DNA of 64,000 nucleotides from Chitinophaga pinensis (GTDB taxonomy: Bacteria > Bacteroidota > Bacteroidia > Chitinophagales > Chitinophagaceae). Below the pieces are notes generated by a model. The model did not search any database. It was not told the DNA's origin and saw only the letters and a list, made by a program, of their open reading frames with translations. The stretch is taken from contig NZ_VOHS01000013.1 in the NCBI RefSeq assembly GCF_007896845.1, forward strand, positions 1 to 64,000, in the 5' to 3' direction. The translations under genes were made by a program, and so were the position numbers. This document shows positions 55,101 to 64,000 of this stretch, piece by piece (positions within the stretch are counted from its first letter, which is position 1; the number at the start of each line of letters is the position of its first letter).

Positions 55101-55336
55101 GGCTATTTCCATGGCTGACAAATAGTGGTATATCCTTAATTTCTCTGCTGCATCACTACGTTGTAATACTACAATTCAGGTCGCAAAAATTAGTTAATAA
55201 GATGTTAACGGAATAAAATTATCCCGCCACATACGCATAAGCCCGTGTGTATGAAAGAATTAGAATTACAGTATGGTAGAACGTTTTAGCAATAAAAGGG
55301 ACAGGCGTTAACGTGTTGTTAAGCGAAGAAGGTAGT

Positions 55337-56041
55337 TTAACGTTGAAGCAAGTGTGAAAGGATCTGTTGTACCACCCCTGCCGCATCATCATTGTAATGA
55401 TGCCCCCCGGGTAATACCAGCTGTTTGTAGTTGTTAACCGTCAGTGATTTACTGTCAAAGTCCTTTTCATCCTGACCAAAGATCAGTAACAAAGGCTTGC
55501 CGGAAATTGTATTCATCGCCGCCGGCACATTCATACTGCCCGGCGTACTGGTCTTACCCAGCATGTCTGATAAATGTACCACCATGTCCGTGCTGGAAGA
55601 AGGAGACATAAATACCAGATGCTGTACCTGCGACTGTAATGTAGCCGGCAGACTATTATAAATAAAAGGCAGTACATCTGCTCCCATTGAGTAACCAATA
55701 AGGACAAACGAGTGATTGTTCCACTGTGTACTGTAATACTGCATCAACGCAGCTACATCTCCTGCCGCCTGTGCCGGCGTTTTCTTACTCCAGAAATACT
55801 TCAGCGCATTCAGTCCGATAACGGGATATCCCTTCGCCGCCAGCGTATTCACCATATCCACAGAAAACTTCTTCATCCCTCCATCACCAGTAATATAAAA
55901 AACCACCGGATGTCCGGCCGCTCCTGCTGCCGGTACCTTCACTGTTACCGGCAGCTTACTCAGATCTCTCTGCTGTGCTTTCAATGCTGTTGCGCTGACA
56001 AACATCGCCAGCAGCAACAGCAGATATTTTCTTCCACTCAT
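55337..56041 (-). CDS. VirJ/AcvB-like alpha/beta hydrolase
   Basis: 234 residues. Signal peptide (LLLLLAMFVSATALKAQ), then VVFYITGDGGMKKFSVDMVNTLAAKGYPVIGLNALKYFWSKKTP, the hallmark of the VirJ/AcvB domain, GYSMGADVLPF with the nucleophile Ser, and C-terminal Asp and His (LLIFGQDEKD, LPGGHHYNDD). In Agrobacterium AcvB hydrolyses lysyl-phosphatidylglycerol in the periplasm. Twelve bases after mprF, same strand. Confidence 0.85.
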   Translation of the reverse strand: MSGRKYLLLLLAMFVSATALKAQQRDLSKLPVTVKVPAAGAAGHPVVFYITGDGGMKKFSVDMVNTLAAKGYPVIGLNALKYFWSKKTPAQAAGDVAALMQYYSTQWNNHSFVLIGYSMGADVLPFIYNSLPATLQSQVQHLVFMSPSSSTDMVVHLSDMLGKTSTPGSMNVPAAMNTISGKPLLLIFGQDEKDFDSKSLTVNNYKQLVLPGGHHYNDDAAGVVQQILSHLLQR

Positions 56042-56053
56042 TGTATGATTGAT

Positions 56054-58639
56054 TTATGCTCTCATCACCTTACTCAATGCACCCGGTAACTGAATCAGAT
56101 CAAAATCATGTTCGTATACCAGATATTTATTGGACCACTCTGTGGCATATTTCTCTTTAAACTCACGTAATCCATGGTAATGGCGGAAAGCCTTTATTTT
56201 TTCATAAGCAAATTTCACTACCTGTTCGGCGGTATTCTGTGGCTGTTGTATACCAGACATTGGCACCAGTCCGAGATTCAGATATTGTAAACCCTTCTCC
56301 TTTGCATCCTGTATCAATGCTATAATCAGCGCATCCATACAACCGCCCGGGGCTTCGGTACGTTTGCGTATAAGATCATACGTACACTCTCCGGGCGCAT
56401 AATCAGGTATGATGTTCAGAAACGCCGCAATCCTTCCATCTGCATCCGTTACCGTGATCACATCCTGCTCACGGATCTCATCCATATCAAACAATCCCTG
56501 AGAAAAAGTCATCTCCTTCACATCGTACTGCACCAGCCATTCATCTGATATCTCCTTCAATTCCTGTACCAATGCCGGAGGCAATGGTGCGGAATGTATC
56601 TTCGTAACATAGCCTTTTGCAGCCAGACTGTTTAAACCGTTGCGCAGGGACTTTTTATCCTTACCGCTCAATGTGAATGCGGTTACGTCTACAATCCCCT
56701 CCTGACCAATTAAAAGGCGCTTTTTACGCAGGTGTTCGAAGTAGTACATACTTTGTTCATCCACGCGATAAAAAGCCGGTTTCAGCCCCATTGTACGGCA
56801 CTGCTTCTCAAATTCCTGTAAGAGCGGCAACTTCACCTCTTCTGCACATACCGGTTCTTCCAGCACGATGGCAAAACTGCTGGCAATCCGATAAGCGATG
56901 AAACCCTGATATTCTTCAGACACATATAACAATTTGTCATCTCCCACCTTGAAGTGATCCATCGCAGAACTACCATACTGACTCAGATAGTAATGCGCCT
57001 TCTCCAGCGCCGCGTTACTATGTTTGCCTACCGGCAGATAAGGACGAATGATCGTATAAAAGAGGAAAGCCCAGGCGCCTACTCCCAATACCCTTATTGC
57101 ACTCAGGAACTCTCTCCCGAAACGGGTCATTGGTTTCAGTCCATCGTCTTCCAGCAACAAGAAACCATGGAAAGACGCTCTCAGGGAGCGTAACCACGTG
57201 AACTCCATTCCAAAATGACGGGCATTCAGAAAATAGAACCCGAGGGTCCCGAAAAATAAGACGACCAATAAAGTGGAGACAGCCGTAATGACGCCGATAT
57301 TGACCAGCTGCCGGTTACTTTTTACGCGATACTGACTGGATGTAATGATCAATGTAATTACAGTACCCAAAGCCAGTGATGCTTCTTCATAGTCCAGCGC
57401 TTTACTGAGATGTCCCACCACTGACAACAGCGATACAGATAACGCCACAATCCACGCGCTACGCAGGCCTCTGAACAGGAAGGTGGCTGTTACCAGCAAT
57501 ATCAGTCCGAGGAACACCACCAGCAGGTTGGACGCATGAATACTTTCAACAGGAATATAAGCACGCAGTAATCTCAGACGGCCACGCAAAGGCGGGGTCA
57601 GTACAGAGAAGATATTTACCATCCCCAGCAGAAAGATCAGCACCGGCGGCAATAAACGCAGCAATAAATGCCTTCCTTTCAGGATAAAAGCGACTACGCC
57701 TGCCATTAACGGCAGCCAGAATTCAAAAAGACGGTATAATAAGGTTATTTCCAGCGCTTGCAGCGAAGAGAAGCCATAATTGGTCAACAGATAGGCAAGC
57801 GACAATTCTATCGCTCCCAGACCACGTAAAAACGGAGAGACGATCAGGAAGATAGTGGCCACAATATATCCCACACAGGCAGCTTCCAAAGAGGGCGTTG
57901 CACCTGTTGCCTTCATACTGATATACAGGTGTGCGATCCCTACGATCTCAATACCGGCTGATACCAGAATTGTATTGACAAATGAAGTACGATGAAGGTT
58001 AAATGCGAAAATCTCATCTACATGACGTACGGCATTGGGCAGATATTTTGCCAGCAGATTATAAGCGGCTCCCCGTTGTTGTATAGAACGTACAATCCAC
58101 ACTACACCGCCCAGCACAGCACAGATGGCGATCAGTCCGCCGACTGCTTCTGCCATAGATTCATCGTGCAGGATGGCATATCCAACGACAGGAATACCCA
58201 CCAGAAAAACAGAGAAGATACCGGTAAAACCGTAGATACCGGAAGCCTGATGCACCTGCTGCTTGTTGATATGACTACGCCGGAGGCTCTGCGGCATATA
58301 AGCCAGAGAGCTCACACCACCGGCAGGCAGGAATATGCTCAACAGGTTTCTTTTCAGGAACAATTCTGTTCCACGGTTCAGGTCAAGCTGACTGCCGACT
58401 GACTGGAAGCTATATCTGTACATCAATGCCTGCAGCAGTATATAGCCTCCTGTCAGCAGGACGCCTATAATCACCCAGAGACGGTCAGCCCGTTCTATAG
58501 CAGGTCCAAGCGAATATAATTCATGCCTTTGCTGCCGGAAGAAGTAAATCGCCAGCAGTATAAACAATACTGCGAGTAATTCTTTCCAATGCAGTTTTCT
58601 CAATAGTGGTCCTAATTTCAATCTATCTTTCAACGCCAT
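56054..58639 (-). CDS. mprF: phosphatidylglycerol lysyltransferase/flippase MprF-like
   Basis: 861 residues. Fourteen or so membrane helices make up the N-terminal flippase and membrane part (1-520), followed by a DUF2156 GNAT-like transferase domain (about 530-850) with EPVCAEE, FYRVDEQSMYYF, GLNSLAAKGY and GGCMDALIIALIQDAKEKGLQYLNLGLVPMS. It moves an aminoacyl group from tRNA to phosphatidylglycerol. The amino acid is not predictable. In an operon with the VirJ-like hydrolase. Confidence 0.92.
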   Translation of the reverse strand: MALKDRLKLGPLLRKLHWKELLAVLFILLAIYFFRQQRHELYSLGPAIERADRLWVIIGVLLTGGYILLQALMYRYSFQSVGSQLDLNRGTELFLKRNLLSIFLPAGGVSSLAYMPQSLRRSHINKQQVHQASGIYGFTGIFSVFLVGIPVVGYAILHDESMAEAVGGLIAICAVLGGVVWIVRSIQQRGAAYNLLAKYLPNAVRHVDEIFAFNLHRTSFVNTILVSAGIEIVGIAHLYISMKATGATPSLEAACVGYIVATIFLIVSPFLRGLGAIELSLAYLLTNYGFSSLQALEITLLYRLFEFWLPLMAGVVAFILKGRHLLLRLLPPVLIFLLGMVNIFSVLTPPLRGRLRLLRAYIPVESIHASNLLVVFLGLILLVTATFLFRGLRSAWIVALSVSLLSVVGHLSKALDYEEASLALGTVITLIITSSQYRVKSNRQLVNIGVITAVSTLLVVLFFGTLGFYFLNARHFGMEFTWLRSLRASFHGFLLLEDDGLKPMTRFGREFLSAIRVLGVGAWAFLFYTIIRPYLPVGKHSNAALEKAHYYLSQYGSSAMDHFKVGDDKLLYVSEEYQGFIAYRIASSFAIVLEEPVCAEEVKLPLLQEFEKQCRTMGLKPAFYRVDEQSMYYFEHLRKKRLLIGQEGIVDVTAFTLSGKDKKSLRNGLNSLAAKGYVTKIHSAPLPPALVQELKEISDEWLVQYDVKEMTFSQGLFDMDEIREQDVITVTDADGRIAAFLNIIPDYAPGECTYDLIRKRTEAPGGCMDALIIALIQDAKEKGLQYLNLGLVPMSGIQQPQNTAEQVVKFAYEKIKAFRHYHGLREFKEKYATEWSNKYLVYEHDFDLIQLPGALSKVMRA

Positions 58640-58749
58640 ACATTACAGGTTATAGTTAATTGCAAAAATGTTATCTACAGAAACATTAACAACAAAACTA
58701 CGGGTAAGTTGAAAGGCGAAACCGGCAGGACGGCTACTTTAATGAGATT

Positions 58750-59190
58750 TTAATGCTTTGAACGCTTGTATGGAACGACCAATACGGGTACCTGTGCGTG
58801 TCTGATTACAAACTCGGCTGTACTGCCAATCAGCAGGTGATCAAGCCCTGTACGACCGTGTGTACCCATTACCAGTGTGCTGATTCCCTGTTCTGTAACC
58901 TGTTCCAGAATGTCTTCATTTGGAGCGCCCAATACGGCACTGACAGAGATGTCTACGTCGGGATAAGTGTCTTTGTATACTTCCAGGCTGGATACAACCT
59001 GTTTCAGGTGTGTGTTCAGCTCATCTGAACTTGCGCCTGCGGCTTCAATGAGCGGCACTACTTCTCCTGCTTTATCAAGGATGGTCAATAATACTACCGG
59101 AGCTTTTGTACTTCTGGCCAATTCTATACCTGCAGCTACAACGCCTGCAGAATAGCTGCTAAGATCAACAGCTATCATGATCTTTGACAT
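58750..59190 (-). CDS. universal stress protein, UspA family
   Basis: 146 residues. MIAVDLSSYSAGVV, and the ATP-binding motif MGTHGRTGLDHLLIGSTAEFVIRHAQVPVLVV (G2xG9xGS type). It probably binds ATP. Single domain, cytoplasmic. Confidence 0.93.
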   Translation of the reverse strand: MSKIMIAVDLSSYSAGVVAAGIELARSTKAPVVLLTILDKAGEVVPLIEAAGASSDELNTHLKQVVSSLEVYKDTYPDVDISVSAVLGAPNEDILEQVTEQGISTLVMGTHGRTGLDHLLIGSTAEFVIRHAQVPVLVVPYKRSKH

Positions 59191-59335
59191 ATACTTCTGA
59201 TTTTAAAGTGGCAATATTGTGGTGTTGTAGTAGGTTCAGGCGGGAGCGTGCCCATTTATTATGCAAATTTACTATAAGTAGCCGACAATTACGTAAAGGA
59301 TTTAAGTGTTTTTTAAGCGACATTAAAGCCGGATT

Positions 59336-59381
59336 AATAAAAAACGGGGCACTTCATCGCTGAAGCGCCCCGTTTTTTATT
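59336..59381 (-). terminator. terminator of the GH20 gene
   Basis: A long stem (59336-59350 with 59367-59381, plus CTTCA/TGAAG) around TCGC, with one mismatch and an A/T-rich base that gives a U tract on either strand. Confidence 0.9.
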
Positions 59382-59395
59382 AAAGAGCTGCATAT

Positions 59396-61996
59396 TTATT
59401 TCCTGACCCCATCAGTAGACAGTGTCTGTGCCCTCAACGGATTTACCGTCGAAGCTGTTCTGCTGCTTCTGCCACGGGTATCAAATGCTTTGAACTTCAG
59501 GGTACCTTTATCGGCAACTGGTCCGGTATATACCTTACTCTTGCCGTTAGGCTCTTTACCGTCAGTAGTATAACGGATGGTAAAACCGGGCAGCTGGATA
59601 TTCGCAGCAACACTACCATTGGTCAGTTTCAGGCCCGGTGTTGGTATACGATAGTTATATCCACCGTTATAATGATCCAGTCTTACCAGTTCTTTTTTGC
59701 CCACTACATTCACGAAAGTGTCCCATGCTTTACCATACAGTTCTTCACTGCGTGCACTGTCTTTCTCCGTTGCCCACTCAGGATTTTTCGCCCATGCTCG
59801 TTCAGCCAGACCGAATAATTTCGGCAGGATCATGTATTCCATTCTGTCGGAATTCTTCACTGTTTCACTCCACAGCAGGCCCTGTACACCAACGATATTA
59901 TCTGCACCGTATGCAGTCAGTTTATCTTTTCCAAGGAATGTAGCCGGATTCAGGCGATTGCCCAATGCATCTACTTTAGCGTTTTTGTAATAGTCTTCCG
60001 GTATGAAGTAGAACGGTTTGTCGATATCTACAAATCCACCCCAGTAGAAACCCGGTTCTTCAAAACTCTTCATATAAGCCATGTCAAAATACATGTTGCT
60101 CACTCCGGATAATACCACTTTATAGTTGGCATTTGCCAGTCTGTAGGCCAGATCTTCTGCGCCACCACCCATCACATTATTCCATACATCGACCATGAAT
60201 TCATTGTTGCTGAATTGTGGATTAGGAATATTGTGTGGTTTGCCATCAACAGCAGTTTTGCGCATACCCATTTCTTCCCATCCGTATTGCTTCAGTCCGC
60301 GGGCTTTCAACAGATCGTACACTTTTCCGTAGTAATAATACCACAGGTCATCTGTATTTTTAATGGATTTATCTTTCTGCATGAGTTCCTGTACAACAGG
60401 TGATTTCTGCCATACACCGGCAGGTACTTCATCACCGCCCATGTGTACATATTCCAGCGGAGCACCTGCTTCTTTGTAATATGCCTGCAGTTCTTCTACT
60501 ACTTTATCCAGAAAGGTATATACAGATGGTAATGCCACGTTGATCACGTTATCATTCCAGTTCTGCACAGAATGATATTCTGATTTATCCTGCAGATCAG
60601 ACAGCAGATATTGTGTGGCTTCTGCTGTTTTGCCCTGCGCCTGAAATTTTGCATAACGCGCTTCCATTGCTTTCACAGCAGCTCGTGCGTGACCGGGTGT
60701 TTCTATCTCGGGGATCACAGTGATGTGACGATCGGTCGCGTATCTGAGAATTTCCAGAAAGTCCTGTTTGGTAAAGAAGCCGCTACCTGCAGCATCATTT
60801 ACATCAGGTCCGGAACCATAAGAGGGCATCAGTGATTCTTTTTCATCTACACCATGTCCGCGACGGCCACCCACCTGTGTTAATTCAGGCAAAGAAGGTA
60901 TTTCGATTCTCCAGCCTTCATCGTCTGTCAGATGGAAGTGGAATACATTCAGTTTGTAGAGAGACATTACTTCCAGCAGACGCAGTACATCCTGTTTGCT
61001 GTGGAAGTTGCGCGACACATCGAGCATAAAGGCACGGTAACCATAACGCGGTGCATCTTTTACCTGCATAGCAGCTATTGTTATCGACTTTTGTTTAACC
61101 GCCCATGAGTTGGCAGGAAGGATGCTTTTCAAAGTCTGAATACCATAAAAAGCACCTGCTGCATCGGCGGCTTTGATAACAATACCATCGGTAGTAATCG
61201 TCAGCGTGTATGCTTCTTTTGCGAGGCTGGCATCCTGTTGCAGGGCAATACCATTTCCTTCTCCGATGGCTGGTGTTGTGCCGAAAAGTGTATTCAGTTC
61301 ACCTGCCAGATACGCCGCTTCTTTTGCAAAAGCAGGCGCTGCACTGATATGCAGCCCGGGTTGCAAGGTGTAAGTACCTGAACCGGGTATCACTTCCTGC
61401 GGAGTGGGGAATACCGCCGGCAGTTGTGCAACTGGTATATCTTTGATATTCTTATTCTGCTCAAATACATCTGCAGCAGTGGTCAGGGCTGTTTTATCGC
61501 CCGGGAAACGGAGATATTGTTTAGGTTGTGTAGAAGGACGTACTTCCAGAGGATTCATACGATATCCTTTAGCAGGTTCTTTATCCCACACGAGATACAA
61601 TCCATCCGGCGCGTCCGTAAAGTTCACGGCCCATGCATCTGCTACCATTTCAATACGCAGGGAATCGCCGGGAGCAATCCCTTTTGCGGCGGCAACAGGT
61701 GTCAGTTTGTACAAATCACCATTCACATGCGCGGCACTCACCCCTCCTGCAACAGGACCGGGTTTAACAGACCGCACGAAGTTGAAATACAATTGCCAGC
61801 CCTGCGCAGGGAAGGGAACTTTACTGTTGTTGACCAACGTAAATGCAGATAAGAACTGCGCTTTCCCCTGATGATTGTTTTCCACGACTTCCCATGAAAC
61901 TTTAATCCTGGAGGCGTCAAATGGCGCCTGTGCATGCACCGGTGCTGCTGCGCCGGCGAATAGTCCGCATGCTAGTAATAATTGGCGAAAATGCAT
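59396..61996 (-). CDS. GH20 beta-N-acetylhexosaminidase (chitobiase-like)
   Basis: 866 residues: signal peptide (MHFRQLLLACGLFAGAAAPVHA), N-terminal CHB_HEX carbohydrate-binding domain (about 25-165), GH20b (180-300), catalytic GH20 barrel (310-770) with HLTDDEGWRIEIPSLP and the Asp-Glu pair D522-E523 in HMGGDEVPAG, and a C-terminal CHB_HEX_C-like beta domain. It removes terminal GlcNAc from chitin oligomers in the periplasm. Strongly consistent with a chitin-using species. No chitinase is adjacent. Confidence 0.96.
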   Translation of the reverse strand: MHFRQLLLACGLFAGAAAPVHAQAPFDASRIKVSWEVVENNHQGKAQFLSAFTLVNNSKVPFPAQGWQLYFNFVRSVKPGPVAGGVSAAHVNGDLYKLTPVAAAKGIAPGDSLRIEMVADAWAVNFTDAPDGLYLVWDKEPAKGYRMNPLEVRPSTQPKQYLRFPGDKTALTTAADVFEQNKNIKDIPVAQLPAVFPTPQEVIPGSGTYTLQPGLHISAAPAFAKEAAYLAGELNTLFGTTPAIGEGNGIALQQDASLAKEAYTLTITTDGIVIKAADAAGAFYGIQTLKSILPANSWAVKQKSITIAAMQVKDAPRYGYRAFMLDVSRNFHSKQDVLRLLEVMSLYKLNVFHFHLTDDEGWRIEIPSLPELTQVGGRRGHGVDEKESLMPSYGSGPDVNDAAGSGFFTKQDFLEILRYATDRHITVIPEIETPGHARAAVKAMEARYAKFQAQGKTAEATQYLLSDLQDKSEYHSVQNWNDNVINVALPSVYTFLDKVVEELQAYYKEAGAPLEYVHMGGDEVPAGVWQKSPVVQELMQKDKSIKNTDDLWYYYYGKVYDLLKARGLKQYGWEEMGMRKTAVDGKPHNIPNPQFSNNEFMVDVWNNVMGGGAEDLAYRLANANYKVVLSGVSNMYFDMAYMKSFEEPGFYWGGFVDIDKPFYFIPEDYYKNAKVDALGNRLNPATFLGKDKLTAYGADNIVGVQGLLWSETVKNSDRMEYMILPKLFGLAERAWAKNPEWATEKDSARSEELYGKAWDTFVNVVGKKELVRLDHYNGGYNYRIPTPGLKLTNGSVAANIQLPGFTIRYTTDGKEPNGKSKVYTGPVADKGTLKFKAFDTRGRSSRTASTVNPLRAQTLSTDGVRK

Positions 61997-62147
61997 AAGC
62001 TGAACGAAGTTAATCCCTGTAAGATAATGCGATACCCTCTTAAAACAAACGGATATCGTGTAAGTTTTTCCGCAGTTTACGTTTTTTATCCGGATGGCAC
62101 AGTTATTACGATAACATACTTATCTACTCATTTAAAAATGCTTCATT

Positions 62148-62966
62148 ATGAATACCGATTATACGAACTGGGGAGATCTGATATTTGATAAACTGCACAG
62201 ATGGACGGCCGCGGGGATTAAAATGCTACCCAATATGGCTGTTGCCTTACTGGTGGTAATTGCTTTCTTTTTTCTCGCCAGACTGATTAAATTACTGGTA
62301 TATAAATTCGTATTAAAGGTATCGCATACACCAGCCCTCAGCGGATTATTTGCCAATCTGATATCCGTACTGGTCACGCTGATCGGTTTGTTTGTGGCGC
62401 TCGATGTATTGAAACTGGAAAAAGCGGTGTCATCTCTGCTGGCCGGTGCCGGTATCATTGGTCTGGCTTTAGGATTTGCCTTTCAGGACCTTACCGCCAA
62501 TTTCATTTCCGGTATATTTATCACCTTCCGCCGCCCCTTTGAGGTTGGTCATCAGATAGAAACCAATGGGTTTACGGGTAATGTGGAGGAAATACAGCTG
62601 CGATCCACGCTGATCCGCACAATGGACGGATTGCATGTCATTATCCCCAACAAGGAAATCTTTCAGAAACCTATCATTAACCACTCCCTGACACCGGAAA
62701 GACGGGCAGAAATCACGTTCAATGTACCGGCGGCAAATGAGAATACGCCGCAGATAAAACAACTGATCGCCACAGCATTAAAAGACGTAGATAACCTGTC
62801 TGAAAGCAGGGAACCAGATATCTGGTTCTCAAATATAGACGGCGCCAATCTGAAAGTCACCGTTTCCAGCTGGATAGTCAATAAGGATATACGCACTTTC
62901 GAAAACACAAAGAATGAAATCATTATAAAGATAACCACTGTGTTAAAGGACAGTAAGCTGATCTGA
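62148..62966 (+). CDS. small-conductance mechanosensitive channel, MscS family
   Basis: 272 residues. Three membrane helices, then the pore-lining AVSSLLAGAGIIGLALGFAFQDLTANFISGIFI and the Sm-like domain with RRPFEVGHQIETNGFTGNVEEIQLRSTLIRTMDGLHVIIPN. Typical short MscS length. Divergent from the GH20 gene. Confidence 0.95.
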   Translation: MNTDYTNWGDLIFDKLHRWTAAGIKMLPNMAVALLVVIAFFFLARLIKLLVYKFVLKVSHTPALSGLFANLISVLVTLIGLFVALDVLKLEKAVSSLLAGAGIIGLALGFAFQDLTANFISGIFITFRRPFEVGHQIETNGFTGNVEEIQLRSTLIRTMDGLHVIIPNKEIFQKPIINHSLTPERRAEITFNVPAANENTPQIKQLIATALKDVDNLSESREPDIWFSNIDGANLKVTVSSWIVNKDIRTFENTKNEIIIKITTVLKDSKLI

Positions 62967-63005
62967 TTTTTCCTATCTTAGCCTCTAATTAAAGGGAGCT
63001 TATAT

Positions 63006-64000
63006 ATGAAAGGATTTATTGCTTTTACATTAGTCAGCCTGGCTTTTATAACCGGTTTGGGATACTTTTTTCCCTGGGCATGGTGGTTATTGGTGCCGGT
63101 TGCGCCGTTGATTATCACCGGATTGGTGGATATCACCCAAAAAAGACATGCTATTATGCGTAACTATCCGATTGTGGGTCGTTTACGTTATTTTATGGAG
63201 GACATCCGTCCAAAAATCTATCAGTATTTCGTAGAGAGCGATATCGATGGTAGTCCGATCAACCGTGTTGACCGTTCCACTATCTATCAGCGTGCAAAAA
63301 GGGAATTAAACTCTCAACCATTTGGTACTCAGTTTAATGTGTATGCCGAGGGTTACGAGTGGATGGCACATTCCATCTCGCCAAGGGCATTTGAGAGTAT
63401 GAATAAAGACCCAAGGGTACTGATTGGCGGCAGTGACTGTAAACAGCCTTATTCTGCCAGTATCCTGAACGTGTCTGCCATGAGTTATGGTTCACTCAGT
63501 TCCAATGCGGTAGAGGCATTGAACGGAGGCGCCAAACTGGGCGGTTTTGCACATAACACCGGTGAAGGTGGTATCAGTGAGCACCACCTGAATCAGGGCG
63601 GTGATATTATCTGGCAGATCGGTACCGGTTATTTCGGTTGTCGTAATGCGCAAGGTGACTTCGATGAGCAATTGTTCTCTGAAAAATGTGCCCTGCCTAA
63701 TATCAAAATGATCGAGCTGAAAATATCACAAGGTGCAAAGCCCGGACACGGTGGTATATTGCCAGCCTCCAAGAACACACCTGAGATTGCAGCGATCCGT
63801 CACGTAAAACCGCATACAACGGTTGCTTCTCCTCCTTACCATACCGCCTTCGGCTCCCCGAGACAGATGGTACAATTCATCTCCCGTATGCGTCAGCTGA
63901 GTAATGGTAAACCTGTGGGTTTCAAACTCTGTATCGGACAAAAAAGAGAGTTCCATGCGATCTGTAAAGCGATGCTGGAAACCGGCTTTTATCCGGACTT
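63006..64000 (+). CDS. FMN-binding glutamate synthase family protein, cut by the window end
   Basis: Frame open from ATG 63006 to the last base, at least 331 residues. Two N-terminal membrane helices (KGFIAFTLVSLAFITGLGYFF, AWWLLVPVAPLIITGLV), then the GltB-like central FMN domain: SILNVSAMSYGSLSSNAVEALNGG, HNTGEGGISEHHL and KISQGAKPGHGGILPASK. It lacks the amidotransferase part and is probably membrane-bound. Exact role unknown; about 200 residues are missing. Confidence 0.92.
   Translation, partial: MKGFIAFTLVSLAFITGLGYFFPWAWWLLVPVAPLIITGLVDITQKRHAIMRNYPIVGRLRYFMEDIRPKIYQYFVESDIDGSPINRVDRSTIYQRAKRELNSQPFGTQFNVYAEGYEWMAHSISPRAFESMNKDPRVLIGGSDCKQPYSASILNVSAMSYGSLSSNAVEALNGGAKLGGFAHNTGEGGISEHHLNQGGDIIWQIGTGYFGCRNAQGDFDEQLFSEKCALPNIKMIELKISQGAKPGHGGILPASKNTPEIAAIRHVKPHTTVASPPYHTAFGSPRQMVQFISRMRQLSNGKPVGFKLCIGQKREFHAICKAMLETGFYPD

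Larger units (their letters stand above)
54535..55336. other. region of small ORFs, hairpins and GTTAAC motifs
   Basis: Contains small frames 54551-54640 and 54953-55066 (minus), hairpins at 54922-54947 and 55083-55100, and GTTAA motifs at 54682, 55193, 55204, 55307 and 55318. The 13-mer TAAGATGTTAACG occurs twice (54676 and 55198). No longer gene is supported. Confidence 0.6.

Noticed and set aside
1..64000. CRISPR array, rRNA operon or insertion sequence
   Set aside because: No regularly spaced repeats, no rRNA-like sequence and no transposase gene were found.

Overview
The window reads as a chromosomal segment of a Bacteroidota bacterium of the Chitinophaga type (Chitinophagaceae). The evidence is a SusC/SusD pair, Bacteroidota-type -7 promoter boxes (TAnnTTTG), fused E1 alpha/beta dehydrogenase, the CcmB/CcmC/CcmD-like haem-export set, a large GH20 hexosaminidase and several typical Bacteroidota house-keeping neighbourhoods. 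The species is inferred, not proven. Most of the window is dense, ordinary core genome of medium GC. Two stretches differ: an A+T-rich left end (1-2940) and a gene-poor regulatory stretch (about 52660-55336).

Layout. 1-2940: a frameshifted DUF5694-type gene and a two-gene ATPase/HNH module that looks like the anti-phage system Septu, ending against the 3' end of a tRNA-Met gene. 3133-5768: fused 2-oxoacid dehydrogenase E1 and a divergent MarR regulator sharing an 18-bp operator-like palindrome. 6011-12783: FAH-family hydrolase, pth, rplY, prs, radC, a Gfo/Idh/MocA oxidoreductase, ispD and queA. 12875-16109: fused double-ATPase peptide ABC protein, AMP nucleosidase, a perfect 35-bp inverted repeat and an HsdR-N-like nuclease-fold protein. 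16321-21508: gdhA, the ccmD-like/ccmC/ccmB genes, accC and a GtrA protein. 21560-26556: old yellow enzyme with a divergent AraC regulator, tdk, a Pro/Ala-rich protein of unknown function, and waaA.

26663-32653 is a nucleotide-sugar operon series (DegT aminotransferase, ugd, UDP-glucuronate decarboxylase, rmlB, rmlC, rmlD) for surface polysaccharide. 32772-43875 holds a secreted protein, tyrS, a PNPOx-fold protein, two amidohydrolase genes in which only one of three domains keeps its metal ligands, a small secreted protein, glycerate 2-kinase, uxuA and a MarR regulator. 44188-47093: a membrane protein joining a sigma-factor region-2-like domain to TPRs, a small protein, an AraC regulator and a siderophore-interacting-protein-like flavoprotein. 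47169-52659: SusD, SusC and a LuxR-type regulator with a shortened receiver.

52660-55336 carries only a stand-alone LytTR protein, an HTH protein, small ORFs, hairpins, a candidate structured RNA and repeated GTTAA motifs. 55337-58639: a VirJ/AcvB-like hydrolase next to mprF, matching the known synthase/hydrolase pairing for aminoacylated phosphatidylglycerol. 58750-64000: a universal stress protein, GH20 hexosaminidase, MscS channel and the start of an FMN-binding glutamate synthase-like protein cut by the window end.

The items most worth a second look are the sigma-like/TPR membrane fusion, the Septu-like module at the tRNA, the mprF/virJ operon, the 35-bp palindrome, the leaderless promoter geometry at several genes, and the small-ORF/ncRNA/GTTAA-repeat region.
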